DNA of 64,000 bases from Azospirillum sp. TSA2s (GCF_004923315.1 NZ_CP039645.1:618731-682730); one strand, 5' to 3'. Shown: positions 1 to 9,412, counted from the first letter of the stretch. Made by a program: numbers and translations. Notes: generated by a model not told the origin, from the letters alone.

Positions 1-1
1 G

Positions 2-313
2 ATGCAGCTGTCCGGCGGCAACCAGCAGCGCGTGGTTCTGGCCCGCTGGCTGCTGACAGACGCCCGCGTGCTGATCCTGAACGGCCCGACGGTGGGCGTC
101 GACGTCGGATCGAAGGCGGAAATCCATGCCAAGATCCGGGAGCTGGCGCAGCATCACGGCCTCGCCGTCCTGATGATCTCCGACGACGTGCTGGAGCTGG
201 TGCAGAACTGCAACCGCATCGTGCTGATGCATCGCGGGCGCTTCATCGACGATCTGCCCGCCACCGACATCACCGAAGAGACGGTCAGCGACCGGCTCAA
301 GACCTTTACCTGA
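2..313 (+). CDS. Sugar ABC transporter ATP-binding protein, C-terminal fragment (RbsA/MglA type)
   Basis: This is the last 103 residues of a duplicated-ATPase sugar importer subunit; the rest lies before the window. The ABC signature LSGGNQQ is at residues 3-9 of the fragment and the D-loop/switch region follows. The Walker B segment reads LILNGPTVGVDVG, so the usual Asp-Glu pair is Asn-Gly. This second ATP site therefore lacks the catalytic glutamate, which is seen in some sugar-importer ATPases whose two halves are unequal. The protein would sit on the inner face of the membrane and power the two permeases that follow 12 bases downstream. The ATG at position 2 is internal, not a true start. 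Confidence 0.93.
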   Translation: MQLSGGNQQRVVLARWLLTDARVLILNGPTVGVDVGSKAEIHAKIRELAQHHGLAVLMISDDVLELVQNCNRIVLMHRGRFIDDLPATDITEETVSDRLKTFT

Positions 314-325
314 GGGGAGGAACCG

Positions 326-1303
326 ATGGCCCTGCTCCGCCGGTCGGAAACGGTCATCGCGGGCATCCTGCTGCTCGCCATGGTCCTCATCGGCACGATC
401 AACCCTGCCTTCTGGCAGCTCGACAACCTGTTCAGCCTGATGCGCAGCAACGTCATCATCGGCATCATGGCGATGGGCGTGCTGCTGGTGCTGATCTCCG
501 GCGGCATCGACGTGTCGTTCCCGGCCTTCGCCGTCGCAGCCATGTATCTGACGATCAAGGGTATGCTGGCGCTGGGATACAACGGCGTCGTCCTGCCGCT
601 GCTGGCCGCCACCGTCATGGGGTTGCTGTTCGGCGCGGTGAACGGCTTCTTCGTCTATAAATTCCGCATGATCCCGCTGATCGTGACGCTGGGCACCAGC
701 GCCATGGTGCGCGGCTTCCTGCTGGGCGTCGTCGGCACCAGCATGATCAACATCAACAAGATGCCGACCGCGCTGATCGACTTCGCCCGCACCGAGGTGG
801 TCAGCGTGACCAAGGCCGACGGCACCACCTATGGCCTGACGGCGATGGTGCTGATCTATCTGGGGCTGGCGGTCCTCATCCATCTGGTGCTGCGCTACAC
901 CATGATCGGCCGCAGCGCCTACGCGCTGGGCGGCGATCCGGAAGCGGCGCGGCGGGCCGGCTTCGACCTGCGCAAGACCATTTTCTTCGTCTACTGCGTC
1001 GCCGGGGCGCTGGCCGGCTTTGCCGGTCTTCTGCACAGCGGCATGATCTGGCTGGCCAACCCGCGCGATTTCGTCGGGCTGGAACTGGACGTGATCGCCG
1101 CGGTGGTGCTGGGCGGAGCGTCGATCTTCGGCGGCCGGGGCAGCGTTCTCGGCACCATGCTCGGCGTTTTCATGCTGGTGATGGTCAAGAACAGCCTGAT
1201 CATCATGCGCGTGGACACCACCTGGCAGCTCGTCGTCGTGGGGTCGATCGTCATCGTCGCGACCGCCCTGTCGGCTTGGCGCGACCGTCGCCGGACGGCG
1301 TGA
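326..1303 (+). CDS. Sugar ABC transporter permease (RbsC/BPD_transp_2 family)
   Basis: A 325-residue hydrophobic protein with about eight to ten membrane spans and the RbsC-type motif SGGIDVSFPAF near residue 55. The late loop GGASIFGGRGSVLGT near residue 265 is the region that contacts the ATPase in this family. The start follows a strong GGGAGGA ribosome site. It follows the ATPase gene by 12 bases and precedes a second, different permease by 12 bases, so the importer probably works as a heterodimeric channel. The substrate is likely a monosaccharide or polyol, given the kinases downstream; the sequence alone does not say which. Confidence 0.93.
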   Translation: MALLRRSETVIAGILLLAMVLIGTINPAFWQLDNLFSLMRSNVIIGIMAMGVLLVLISGGIDVSFPAFAVAAMYLTIKGMLALGYNGVVLPLLAATVMGLLFGAVNGFFVYKFRMIPLIVTLGTSAMVRGFLLGVVGTSMININKMPTALIDFARTEVVSVTKADGTTYGLTAMVLIYLGLAVLIHLVLRYTMIGRSAYALGGDPEAARRAGFDLRKTIFFVYCVAGALAGFAGLLHSGMIWLANPRDFVGLELDVIAAVVLGGASIFGGRGSVLGTMLGVFMLVMVKNSLIIMRVDTTWQLVVVGSIVIVATALSAWRDRRRTA

Positions 1304-1315
1304 GGAGGCGGGAGC

Positions 1316-2308
1316 ATGAAGGCACAAATGAACATCCGCAGTCTGGTCAACCGCGACAACAACATCGTCCAGCTGCTGGTGATGACGGTGCTGATCTTCG
1401 TCGTGATGACGGCGCTCAGCCCCGACAAGTTCCTCCGTTACTACAACTTCGAATCCCTCACCTACATCTTCCCCGAACTGGGCCTGCTCTCCATCGCGAT
1501 GATGATCGCCATGCTGACAGGCGGCATCGACCTGTCGGTGGTGGGGGTTGCCAACCTGTCGGGCATCCTGGCCGGCGTACTGTTCCACAAGATGGCGGGG
1601 GCGGCCGGCATCGCCGACACCGGGATCCTGACCGTCCTGCTGGGCGGGGTCATCGCGCTCGGCACCGGGCTGGTGGCGGGGACCGTCAACGGGCTGCTGA
1701 TCACCCGGCTGGGCATCACACCGATCCTGGCGACGCTGGGGACAGGGCAGGTCTTCACCGGGCTTGCCATCGTGCTGACCGGCGGGCCGGCCATCGTCGG
1801 CTTTCCCGCCGCCTGGGCCTTCGTCGGCAATGGCAAGATCCTGGGGCTGGCGACGCCCTTCGTGCTGTTCGCGGTGATCGCGGTCCTGATCGCCTTCCTG
1901 CTGACCCGCACCGCGCTCGGCATCAATCTGATGCTGATCGGCACCAACCCGAAGGCGGCGCTGTTCGCCGGTCTGAAGCGGGAGCGGATGGTGCTGTACA
2001 GCTACATGCTGACCGGCGTTCTGGCGTCGGTCGCCGGGATCATCCTGTCGGGGCGGACCAACGCGGCCAAGTCGGACTATGGCAACTCCTACCTGTTGCA
2101 GGCGGTGCTGATCGCGGTGTTGGGCGGCACCAACCCGGCTGGCGGCCGGGGAACGGTGCTGGGGATCACCATCGCGGTGGTGGCGCTGATGCTGCTGTCG
2201 AGCGGCTTCCAGATCCTGCGTTTCTCCAACCACCTGATCGACTTCATCTGGGGCGCGTTCCTGCTGCTGGTCATCGCCATCAACGCCTACAAGAACCGTA
2301 CCCGCTAG
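1316..2308 (+). CDS. Sugar ABC transporter permease, second subunit (RbsC family)
   Basis: A 330-residue membrane protein of the same family as the preceding gene but clearly diverged. It has the TGGIDLSVVGVANLSG motif around residue 62 and the C-terminal GGTNPAGGRGTVLG loop. A GAGGAGG ribosome site lies 6 to 12 bases before the ATG. Two permease genes in a row next to one double-ATPase gene is the usual arrangement for heteromeric sugar importers of this class. No periplasmic binding-protein gene is visible inside the window; it is probably upstream of the ATPase gene, outside the window. Confidence 0.93.
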   Translation: MKAQMNIRSLVNRDNNIVQLLVMTVLIFVVMTALSPDKFLRYYNFESLTYIFPELGLLSIAMMIAMLTGGIDLSVVGVANLSGILAGVLFHKMAGAAGIADTGILTVLLGGVIALGTGLVAGTVNGLLITRLGITPILATLGTGQVFTGLAIVLTGGPAIVGFPAAWAFVGNGKILGLATPFVLFAVIAVLIAFLLTRTALGINLMLIGTNPKAALFAGLKRERMVLYSYMLTGVLASVAGIILSGRTNAAKSDYGNSYLLQAVLIAVLGGTNPAGGRGTVLGITIAVVALMLLSSGFQILRFSNHLIDFIWGAFLLLVIAINAYKNRTR

Positions 2309-2332
2309 ACGGCCTTCCAGGGAGGACATCAC

Positions 2333-3418
2333 ATGAGCGTCCGAACCGCCATCCATTTCCGCAAAAGCTTCTTCGGCGAAGCGGAGCGCCCGGTCGCCGA
2401 GGCGCACGGCATGACCGCCAGCCTGTTCCGCTATGACAGCGGGATCGAGGCGGTGCGGCTGTCCAACCGGCGCGGGCATCTGGTGGTGCTGCCCTATTAC
2501 GGCCAAATGGTGTGGGACGCCGTGTTCGACGGTGTCGACCTGACCATGGCGAACATGTTCGACATGCCGCGGCCGGCGACCGAGATCGTCGGCACATACG
2601 GCTGCTTCGCCTTCCATTCCGGGCTGCTGCGCAACGGCTGCCCGGGTCCGCAGGACAGCCACCTTCTGCATGGCGAGATGCCCTGCGCCCCGATGGATGC
2701 CGCCGGGCTGGAGGTGGGGGAGGACGACGAAGGCCCATACATGGCGGTCACCGGCCGGCGTGAGTATGTGATGGGTTTCGGCGCCCACTATGTCGCCCGC
2801 CCACGCGTGGTGCTGCGCCCCGGCTCCGCGCTGTTCGACATCCGGATGGAGGTGGAGAACCTGTCGGGAGCGGCGATGGACCTGATGTACATGTGCCACG
2901 TCAATTTCGCCTTCGCCGAGGGCGCTCGCATCGTCCAGCCGGCTCCCTTCACGCCGGAGGCGACGGCGGTTCGCACGGTGGTGCCGGCCCATGTGCCGCG
3001 CAGCCCGGCCTATGACGCGCTGCTGTCCGACCTCGCCCGCGATCCGGCGGTGATGGAGGTGCTGGACGAGCCCGAGCGCTACGACCCCGAGCAGGTCTTC
3101 TACATCCGCGGCCTGCGCACCGACGAGGAGGGCGGTACCGCGGTGATGATGCGGCGGCGCGAGGGCGACGCCTTCCACATCGCCTACAGCACGCGGGAGT
3201 TCCCCAAGACGGTGCGCTGGGTGCTGGTCAACAGCGATCAGAAGGTTTGCGCCTTCGCACTGCCCTCCACATGCGAGCCGGAGGGCTATGCTGCGGAGGC
3301 GATGAAGGGCAATGTCCAGAAACTGGCGGGCGGCGAGACGCGGCGCTTTTCCGTCCGGCTGGGCTATCTGACCGCCGACGAGGCCGAAGCCGAGGAATGC
3401 GCCATCCGGGCGCTGTGA
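2333..3418 (+). CDS. DUF4432 family protein, aldose 1-epimerase-like
   Basis: A 361-residue soluble protein that I match to the DUF4432 family, distant relatives of the galactose-mutarotase beta-sandwich. Supporting features are the beta-rich composition, the central HGEMPCAPMD segment with its histidine near residue 111, and the FHIAYSTREFP segment near residue 282. Such proteins often sit beside sugar kinases and importers and may interconvert anomers of the imported sugar, but the reaction is not established for most of the family. Position in the operon, 24 bases after the permease and 15 before ribokinase, supports a sugar-handling role. A GGGAGGA ribosome site precedes the ATG. Confidence 0.85.
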   Translation: MSVRTAIHFRKSFFGEAERPVAEAHGMTASLFRYDSGIEAVRLSNRRGHLVVLPYYGQMVWDAVFDGVDLTMANMFDMPRPATEIVGTYGCFAFHSGLLRNGCPGPQDSHLLHGEMPCAPMDAAGLEVGEDDEGPYMAVTGRREYVMGFGAHYVARPRVVLRPGSALFDIRMEVENLSGAAMDLMYMCHVNFAFAEGARIVQPAPFTPEATAVRTVVPAHVPRSPAYDALLSDLARDPAVMEVLDEPERYDPEQVFYIRGLRTDEEGGTAVMMRRREGDAFHIAYSTREFPKTVRWVLVNSDQKVCAFALPSTCEPEGYAAEAMKGNVQKLAGGETRRFSVRLGYLTADEAEAEECAIRAL

Positions 3419-3433
3419 GAGGAGATACCGAAG

Positions 3434-4357
3434 ATGGGCAAGATCGCCGTGGTCGGCAGCAACATGGTCGACCTGATCACCTACACCGCCCGCATGCCCG
3501 GCCCCGGCGAGACCATCGAGGCGCCGCGCTTCGAGATGGGCTGCGGCGGCAAGGGCGCCAACCAGGCCATCGCCGCCGCCCGGCTGGGCGCGGAGGTGAT
3601 GATGGTCACCAAGGTCGGCGACGACATCTTCGCCGACAACACCATCCGCAACTTCGAAGCGTCGGGCATCGACACCCGCTATGTCGAGCGGGTGCCCGGC
3701 ACCTCCAGCGGCGTCGCCCCGATCTTCGTCGAGCCGTCGGGCGAGAACAGCATCCTGATCATCAAGGGCGCCAACGCGCTGCTGTCGCCGGCCGACGTCG
3801 ACCGCGCCGCCGAGGATCTGAAGGGCTGCGACCTGATCGTCATGCAGTTGGAAGTCCCGCTGGAGACGATTTACCACACCATCGAGTTCGGCGCGCGGCA
3901 TGGCATCGAAACCCTGCTGAACCCGGCCCCGGCGCCTGCCGATCTCGACCCCAAGCGGATCGAGCAGGTGACCTTCCTGGTGCCGAACCAGACGGAGCTG
4001 GCGACCATCTCCGGACTGCCGGTCACGTCGGAGGCGGAGGCCGAGACGGCGGCGAAGTCGCTGATCGAGCGCGGCATCCGCACCGTCATCGTCACGCTGG
4101 GCGCGCGAGGGGCGTTGTTGGTGACGAAGGGCGAGGAGACGCGGCGGATCGAGCCGGTGCGGGTCACGCCGGTCGACACCACCGGGGCCGGCGACGCCTT
4201 CATCGGCAGCTTCGCGCGCTATTATGTCGAGAACCGCGACCTCGACGCCGCGCTTCACATGGCGGTGCGCTATGCCGCCGACAGCATCACCCGGCCGGGC
4301 ACCCAGAAATCCTATGCCAGCCGCGAGGCGTTCGAGGCCTTCTGCGCCAGCCTTTAG
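3434..4357 (+). CDS. rbsK: Ribokinase / PfkB-family carbohydrate kinase
   Basis: A 307-residue PfkB-fold kinase, the normal length for ribokinase. The N-terminal substrate-binding motif GGKGANQA is near residue 38 and the C-terminal signature TTGAGDAFIGSF is near residue 250, with the catalytic Asp in GAGDAF. It would phosphorylate a pentose or related sugar with ATP in the cytoplasm. The GAGAGGAG ribosome site lies 10 bases before the ATG. The gene lies between the epimerase-like gene and an FGGY kinase. Two unrelated kinases in one operon suggest that two sugars, or a sugar and its oxidised or reduced form, enter here. Ribose as the substrate is only an assumption from family similarity. 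Confidence 0.88.
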   Translation: MGKIAVVGSNMVDLITYTARMPGPGETIEAPRFEMGCGGKGANQAIAAARLGAEVMMVTKVGDDIFADNTIRNFEASGIDTRYVERVPGTSSGVAPIFVEPSGENSILIIKGANALLSPADVDRAAEDLKGCDLIVMQLEVPLETIYHTIEFGARHGIETLLNPAPAPADLDPKRIEQVTFLVPNQTELATISGLPVTSEAEAETAAKSLIERGIRTVIVTLGARGALLVTKGEETRRIEPVRVTPVDTTGAGDAFIGSFARYYVENRDLDAALHMAVRYAADSITRPGTQKSYASREAFEAFCASL

Positions 4358-4373
4358 CTTTTTTGATTTTCCG

Positions 4374-4415
4374 TGCGATTCACGCTTCAGACGATTCCGT
4401 CTGAAGCGATCGCAC
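4374..4415 (+). promoter_or_regulatory. Long near-perfect hairpin between ribokinase and FGGY kinase genes
   Basis: An 11-base arm CGCTTCAGACG (4383-4393) pairs perfectly with CGTCTGAAGCG (4398-4408) across the four-base loop ATTC. The stem is extended outside by GTGCGAT (4374-4380) pairing with ATCGCAC (4409-4415), with a three-base bulge on one side. No T-run follows, so it is not a simple terminator. It ends 26 bases before the FGGY kinase start and 15 before its ribosome site. It could set the ratio of the two kinases by blocking mRNA decay, or be an operator. Confidence 0.6.
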
Positions 4416-4441
4416 TCCAAGCGTCGGACGGAGGACACGCC

Positions 4442-6094
4442 ATGACGCGCGCCGTGATCGGAGTCGACGTGGGGACCGGCAGCGCCCGCGCCGGCATCTT
4501 CGACCTTGCCGGGCGCCGGCTGGCCGCCGCCTCCCGCCCCATCCGGATGTGGAAGCCCGATCCGGAGTGGGCGGAGCAGTCCTCCGACGACATCTGGGCC
4601 GCCGTCTGCGTCGCGGTGCAGGAGGCGTTGGCCGCATGCACCGAAAGGCCGGAGGTGGTCGGCATCGGCTTCGACGCCACCTGTTCGCTGGTGGTGCTGG
4701 ACGCCGCCGGGCGGCCGGTGACGGTCGATCCGGATGGGGACGATTCCCGTAACGTCATCGTCTGGATGGACCATCGCGCCATCGACCAGACCGACCGCAT
4801 CAACGCCGGCGGGCATGAGGTGCTGCGCTATGTCGGCGGGCGGCTGTCGCCGGAGATGCAGACGCCGAAGCTGCTGTGGCTGAAGGAAAACCTCCCGGCC
4901 AGCTGGAGCCGCGCCGCCCACTTCTTCGACCTGCCGGACTTCCTGACCTGGCGGGCGACCGGGGCGACGCGGCGGTCGCTGTGCTCTCTGGTGTGCAAGT
5001 GGACCTATCTGGGGCATGAGGGACGGTGGGACGACGGCTATCTCCGCGCCATCGGACTGGGCGATCTGGTGGATGAGGGCCATGCCCGCATCGGCACCGA
5101 TGTCGGCGAGGTCGGCAGCGCCATCGCCGGTGGGCTGACGGCGGAGGCGGCGCGCGAGCTTGGGCTGACGCCGGGCATCGCGGTCGGCACCTCGCTGATC
5201 GACGCCCATGCCGGCGGGATCGGGGTGATCGGCGTGCCGCTGGAGGCGTCGGACAGCGTCGATTTCGACCGGCGGCTGGCGCTGATCGGCGGCACGTCGA
5301 GCTGCCATATGGTGATGAGTCCGGCAGCGCCGCGCTTCATCCCCGGCGTCTGGGGTCCCTATCATTCGGCCATGCTGCCGGGGCTTTGGCTGAACGAGGG
5401 CGGGCAGTCGGCGACCGGGGCGCTGATCGACCATGTCGTCCAGGGCCATCCCCGCCATGCCGAGCTTGCCCTTGAGGCCCAGCGGCGCGGCACCACGGTC
5501 TATCAACTGCTGAACGAGGAGTTGGCGGATCTTGCGGAGCGCAGCGGCGGACCGGTGGCGATGCTGACGCGTGACCTGCATGTGCTGCCCGACTTCCACG
5601 GTAACCGCTCGCCGCGGGCGGATGCGAGCCTGCGCGGCGCCATCAGCGGGCTTCGGCTGTCGGACGGGCTGGAGGATCTGGCGCTGCTCTATCTGGCGAC
5701 GGTGCAGGCGGTGGCCTATGGCACCCGGCACATCGTGGCGGCGATGAACGAGCGGGGCTATGCCATCGACACCATCCTCGCCTGCGGCGGCGGCACCAAG
5801 AATCCGGTGTTCCTGGAGGCCCATGCCGATGCCACCGGCTGCACCCTGGTCCTGCCGGAGGAGCCGGAGGCGGTGCTGCTCGGCGCCGCCGTGCTGGGAG
5901 CGGTGGCGGCGGGCGCCTTCACGGACATCGCCGCCGGCATGGCCGGGATGAGCCGCGCCGGCCGCAGCATCAAGCCGGCCGAGGGGCGGATGCGGGCCTA
6001 CCACGACGCCAAATACGCCGTGTTCCTGCGGATGCACGAGGACCTGATGGCTTACCGGGCCCTGATGGAGATGGGGTTGGAGGGTGCCCGGTAG
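4442..6094 (+). CDS. FGGY-family carbohydrate kinase (ribulokinase-like)
   Basis: A 550-residue two-domain FGGY kinase. The N-terminal phosphate-binding loop [15 protein letters not shown] is at residues 7-21, and the ATP-side motif [17 protein letters not shown] is near residue 448. Length and the early motif fit the ribulokinase-like (YpCarbK-type) branch better than glycerol or xylulose kinase, but the substrate is unproven. I chose the ATG at 4442 because GGAGG lies 7 bases upstream; an in-frame ATG at 4373 lies before the hairpin and lacks a ribosome site. It is the last gene of the importer operon and ends only 3 bases from the convergent LysR gene. Confidence 0.88.
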   Translation: MTRAVIGVDVGTGSARAGIFDLAGRRLAAASRPIRMWKPDPEWAEQSSDDIWAAVCVAVQEALAACTERPEVVGIGFDATCSLVVLDAAGRPVTVDPDGDDSRNVIVWMDHRAIDQTDRINAGGHEVLRYVGGRLSPEMQTPKLLWLKENLPASWSRAAHFFDLPDFLTWRATGATRRSLCSLVCKWTYLGHEGRWDDGYLRAIGLGDLVDEGHARIGTDVGEVGSAIAGGLTAEAARELGLTPGIAVGTSLIDAHAGGIGVIGVPLEASDSVDFDRRLALIGGTSSCHMVMSPAAPRFIPGVWGPYHSAMLPGLWLNEGGQSATGALIDHVVQGHPRHAELALEAQRRGTTVYQLLNEELADLAERSGGPVAMLTRDLHVLPDFHGNRSPRADASLRGAISGLRLSDGLEDLALLYLATVQAVAYGTRHIVAAMNERGYAIDTILACGGGTKNPVFLEAHADATGCTLVLPEEPEAVLLGAAVLGAVAAGAFTDIAAGMAGMSRAGRSIKPAEGRMRAYHDAKYAVFLRMHEDLMAYRALMEMGLEGAR

Positions 6095-6097
6095 ACC

Positions 6098-7084
6098 TCA
6101 CATCACGCACTCGCAGGCGCCTTCCCGTTCCATCACCGGGGCCGTCTGCTTTTCGCACAGATCGCCCGGCAGCTCCTCGCCCTGGAGCAGGGGGCAGCGT
6201 TCGAACAGTTCGGCCAGCCAGTCGACGAAGACCCGCACCTTCGGCGACAGGTGCCGGTTGTGCGGGTAGACGGCGGAGATCGGGATGCGGGGCGGCCGCC
6301 AGTCGCGCAGAATCTCACGCAGGGCGCCGCTGCGCAGATGCGGCAGCACCATGAAGCGGGCGGGCTGCAGGATGCCCTGCCCTTCCAGGCCGCAGGTGAC
6401 ATAGGCGTCGGCGTCGTTGACGGAGACGACGCCCTTCATGGCGACCTCCTCCACCGCGCCGTCGCGCTGGAAGCAGAACTCCATGTTCCGCCCGGTGCGG
6501 TTGCTGAAATAATTCACCGCGATGTGGCGCTCCAAATCCTCGATCGTCTTCGGCTCGCCATGCTCGGCGAGATAGGCCGGGGTGGCGCAGGTGATCTGCT
6601 GCATGGCGCCGATGCGCCGCGCCAGCAGGCTGGAATCCGCCAGCTCGCCGATGCGGACCACGCAATCCACCCCCTCCTGCACCAGATCGATGGGACGGTC
6701 GCCCAGACCCAGCATCAGCTCGATGTCCGGGTATTTGGCGTGGAATTCGTGGATCGAGGGGATGATGACCAGCCGGCCGATGGAACCCGGCATGTCCACC
6801 CGCAGCCGGCCGCGCGGCGTCTTGCGCGCGCTGGTGAAGGTGGATTCGATCTCGTCGATTTCCGACAGGATGCGGGTCGCCCCCTCCAGATAGGCGGCGC
6901 CGTCCAGCGTCAGGCTGAGCTTCCGGGTGGTGCGCTGGAGCAGGCGCACGCCCAGCGCCGCCTCCAGATTCTGGACCGTCGTCGTCACCGAGGCGCGCGG
7001 CAGCCCCAGCGTTTCCGCCGCCTTGGTGAAGCTGTTCGCTTCGACCACCCGGATGAAGACGCGCATCGCATGCAGCTTGTCCAT
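6098..7084 (-). CDS. LysR-family transcriptional regulator
   Basis: A 328-residue LysR protein. The winged helix-turn-helix covers residues 1-60 (FTKAAETLGLPRASVTTTVQNLE), followed by the linker helix and a co-inducer domain beginning around residue 90. It has the RRIGAMQQ...CATPAYL pattern of the large CrgA/DmlR-like group. The start at MDKLHAM (7084) fits the family N-terminus; an in-frame ATG at 7108 would add eight residues. It converges with the sugar-kinase operon rather than diverging from it, so there is no clear evidence it controls that operon. Its own target is unknown. Confidence 0.9.
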   Translation of the reverse strand: MDKLHAMRVFIRVVEANSFTKAAETLGLPRASVTTTVQNLEAALGVRLLQRTTRKLSLTLDGAAYLEGATRILSEIDEIESTFTSARKTPRGRLRVDMPGSIGRLVIIPSIHEFHAKYPDIELMLGLGDRPIDLVQEGVDCVVRIGELADSSLLARRIGAMQQITCATPAYLAEHGEPKTIEDLERHIAVNYFSNRTGRNMEFCFQRDGAVEEVAMKGVVSVNDADAYVTCGLEGQGILQPARFMVLPHLRSGALREILRDWRPPRIPISAVYPHNRHLSPKVRVFVDWLAELFERCPLLQGEELPGDLCEKQTAPVMEREGACECVM

Positions 7085-7183
7085 ACGGATCCCGTCCTTT
7101 CCAACCACGGCCAGCGCCGGGCGCGGCCCCCATCAAGCGCGGAGAGTGTCCGCCGAAGATAGGCGAATAGCAACCGGCAGAGT

Positions 7184-7208
7184 CCCCTCTCCCCCCCGGG
7201 GAGAGGGA
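7184..7208. repeat. Single half of the CTCTCCC...GGGAGAG intergenic palindrome family
   Basis: A short palindrome of the type CCCTCTCC...GGAGAGGG lies between the LysR start and the next gene. It matches one arm of the larger paired elements found elsewhere in the window (for example near 33652, 51948 and 60568), so it is probably a truncated copy. Confidence 0.6.
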
Positions 7209-7273
7209 GAAAGGCGTAGTTCAAGAGGCGGTGGGATGGAACAGCGTGGAACAGTTTCCGGCGGGTGTTCCAT

Positions 7274-7942
7274 CTACCGGCGGCGGGAGAAAGCACCGGC
7301 ACCGCGGCGGGGCACCGGGCCGGGGTTGAGGTTGGGATAGGGCTCGTACTGGTTGACGGTGAAGGGGAAGATGCCCTTCGGACCTTCGGATTCCGGACGG
7401 GCCAGGATGGCGGCGATCATCTCGGGATCGGGCGGCGTGCGCTCGCGCAGTTCGCCGGGGAGGTCGTCGTCCAGTTCGGGGACGGTGACGGCGGGCGGGT
7501 CTTCAGGTGTCGGGGCGGGCTTGAGAGCGGCTTTGCCGGCCGCGGCGTCCAGGCCGGCGAACAGGCCGAGCCGCTCGGCCAGCCAACGGACGGTGGAGGG
7601 GTCGCCGGCCGAAACCAGCCGTTCGATCTGCTCGGCGACCAGGGCGCGGAGGGAGGAGAGGCGGAGTTCGGCCTCGCGGTTCAGCGCCTGACGCTCCCAC
7701 CAGACCCTGTGACGGAAATCCTTGGAACCGTAATAGGCGCGCCAGAGAGTCGTCCGGCTGCAGCCCATGGCGCGGGAGACCTGGAGAAAGCTGTTGCCGC
7801 GGGCCAGCATGCCGGCGGCCATGATCCACTGCTCCTCGTGGAACTGGGAACCGGGGACCAGGGAGCCTTCGGAGGGGACCGGCGGCTCTTCGGCCCAGCA
7901 GGGGAAACGCTCGGCGGCGAGGGTGCGGCTGTCGAGGGGCAT
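7274..7942 (-). CDS. Hypothetical protein with helix-turn-helix-like N-terminal region
   Basis: A 222-residue soluble protein with no family I can name firmly. Residues 40-75 (AAGMLARGNSFLQVSRAMGCSRTTLW) look like a homeodomain-like or terminase-small-subunit-like helix-turn-helix. The next stretch, to about residue 115, is a charged helical region ending in a SVRWLAERLGLF-like segment. The C-terminal third is proline-rich and probably disordered, ending in basic residues. It may bind DNA, but no partner or target is evident. It lies downstream of the permease gene on the same strand, separated by a probable terminator. A good codon pattern across its length supports it as real. Confidence 0.65.
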   Translation of the reverse strand: MPLDSRTLAAERFPCWAEEPPVPSEGSLVPGSQFHEEQWIMAAGMLARGNSFLQVSRAMGCSRTTLWRAYYGSKDFRHRVWWERQALNREAELRLSSLRALVAEQIERLVSAGDPSTVRWLAERLGLFAGLDAAAGKAALKPAPTPEDPPAVTVPELDDDLPGELRERTPPDPEMIAAILARPESEGPKGIFPFTVNQYEPYPNLNPGPVPRRGAGAFSRRR

Positions 7943-8016
7943 GGTCTTTCTCCGCAGGTTGGTGGGGCTTTGCGGAGAGGCTATGGGACTTTAGTCCTGA
8001 TGTGGCGGGTTTTTTG

Positions 8017-8054
8017 AAAAAACGGGACTTGCCGGTGATGGTCGTTACCGGCAA
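8017..8054 (-). terminator. Probable intrinsic terminator of the uracil permease gene
   Basis: On the minus strand the 8-base arms TTGCCGGT and ACCGGCAA (8029-8054) form a perfect stem with a 10-base loop. A six-T run follows six bases later (8022-8017). It lies 33 bases beyond the permease stop codon. The gap between stem and T-run makes it less than ideal. Confidence 0.55.
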
Positions 8055-8086
8055 GGCCGGGAAGGCGCTCTCCCAGGGTTTCAGCG

Positions 8087-9412
8087 TCAGTGCAGAGTGG
8101 TGGCCGCCGGCTGGGACGCGGTGCGGGCGGTCTCGCGCGCACAGCCGATGCCGAGCAGCTGATAGAGGCCGATCGCCGCGATGGTCGCGGTGCCGATGCC
8201 GCCGATGGAGAAGCCGCCGGTGGAAATGGTGAAGTTGCCGGCGCCGAGAACCAGCGTCACGCCTACGGTGATGAGGTTGCGCGGATCGGAGAAATCGACG
8301 CGGTTGTCGACCCACAGCCGCACCATCGCCGCGGCGATCAGGCCGAAGACGACGGTCGCCAGCCCGCCCAGCACCGGCGCCGGGATCGTCCGCAGCAGGG
8401 CGCCGAACTTCGGCGAGAAGCCCAGCAGGATGGCGGCGATGGCGGCAACGACGAAGATCAGGGTGGAGAAGACGCGGGTGACCGCCATCACGCCCATGTT
8501 CTCGACATAGGTGGTGACGCCGGTGCCGCCGCCGCTGCCCGAGACGATGGTGGCGATGCCGTCGCCGATGAAGCCGCGGCCGATGAAGCGGTCGAGGTTG
8601 CGCCCGGTCATGGCGCCGATGGCCTTGATGTGGCCGAGATTCTCGGCGACCAGGATGAAGGCGATGGGGGCGACGAGCGCCATGGCGCCGGCGTCGAAGG
8701 TCGGTGTGCGGAAGGCCGGCATGCCGAACCACGGGGCGGTGGCCAACTCGGCGAAGCTGACCGGCGGCAGCAGACCGAAGCCGTTGGCGAGAACCACATA
8801 GAAGACATAGCCGGCGGCGATGCCGGCGAGGATCGAGAGCCGCCGGATGGCGAGCGGCGCATAGACCGCAATGACGGCGGTGGCGACCAGCGTGAACAGG
8901 GCGACGAGGGTGTGCGGACCGCTGCCCTCGATGCCCTTGACGGCGACCGGCGACAGGTTGAGGCCGATCGCCGCGCCGACGGCGCCGGTCACCGCCGGCG
9001 GCATCAGCCGCTCGATCCAGCCGGTGCTGGTGTAGCTGACCAGCAGGCCGATGAGGACATAGACCACGCCGGCCGCGATGATGCCGCCCAGCGCCGGCCC
9101 GATGTTCGGGTTGGGCCCCTGGCCGGTGTAGCCGGTGACCGCGATCACCACGGCGATGAAGGAGAAGGAGGACCCGAGATAGCTCGGCACCCGCCCGGCG
9201 GTGAGCACGAGGAACAGCAGCGTGCCGATACCGGAAAACAGCACCGCGAGGTTCGGATCGAACCCCATCAGCAGCGGCCCGAGGATGGTCGAGCCGGACA
9301 TGGCGACAAGATGCTGGATGCCGAGCGTCAGCGTCGAGCCCCAGGGAAGGCGCTCGTCCGGCTGGACGACGGGGCCGGCCGCGAGCGGCCAACGCGGGAA
9401 GTAATCTGCCAT
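8087..9412 (-). CDS. Uracil/xanthine permease, NCS2 family (UraA-like)
   Basis: A 441-residue inner-membrane protein with about 14 predicted spans. It carries NCS2 landmarks: LGIQHLVAMSGSTILGP near residue 23, the substrate-site glutamate in LVAENLGHIKAI near residue 250, and the TTYVENMGVMAVTRVFS motif near residue 295, as in UraA. It probably imports uracil or another nucleobase with protons. I chose the start at MADYFPRWPL (9412), which matches the family; an in-frame start 165 bases upstream would add a proline-rich tail with no counterpart. It appears to be a single-gene unit. Confidence 0.92.
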   Translation of the reverse strand: MADYFPRWPLAAGPVVQPDERLPWGSTLTLGIQHLVAMSGSTILGPLLMGFDPNLAVLFSGIGTLLFLVLTAGRVPSYLGSSFSFIAVVIAVTGYTGQGPNPNIGPALGGIIAAGVVYVLIGLLVSYTSTGWIERLMPPAVTGAVGAAIGLNLSPVAVKGIEGSGPHTLVALFTLVATAVIAVYAPLAIRRLSILAGIAAGYVFYVVLANGFGLLPPVSFAELATAPWFGMPAFRTPTFDAGAMALVAPIAFILVAENLGHIKAIGAMTGRNLDRFIGRGFIGDGIATIVSGSGGGTGVTTYVENMGVMAVTRVFSTLIFVVAAIAAILLGFSPKFGALLRTIPAPVLGGLATVVFGLIAAAMVRLWVDNRVDFSDPRNLITVGVTLVLGAGNFTISTGGFSIGGIGTATIAAIGLYQLLGIGCARETARTASQPAATTLH

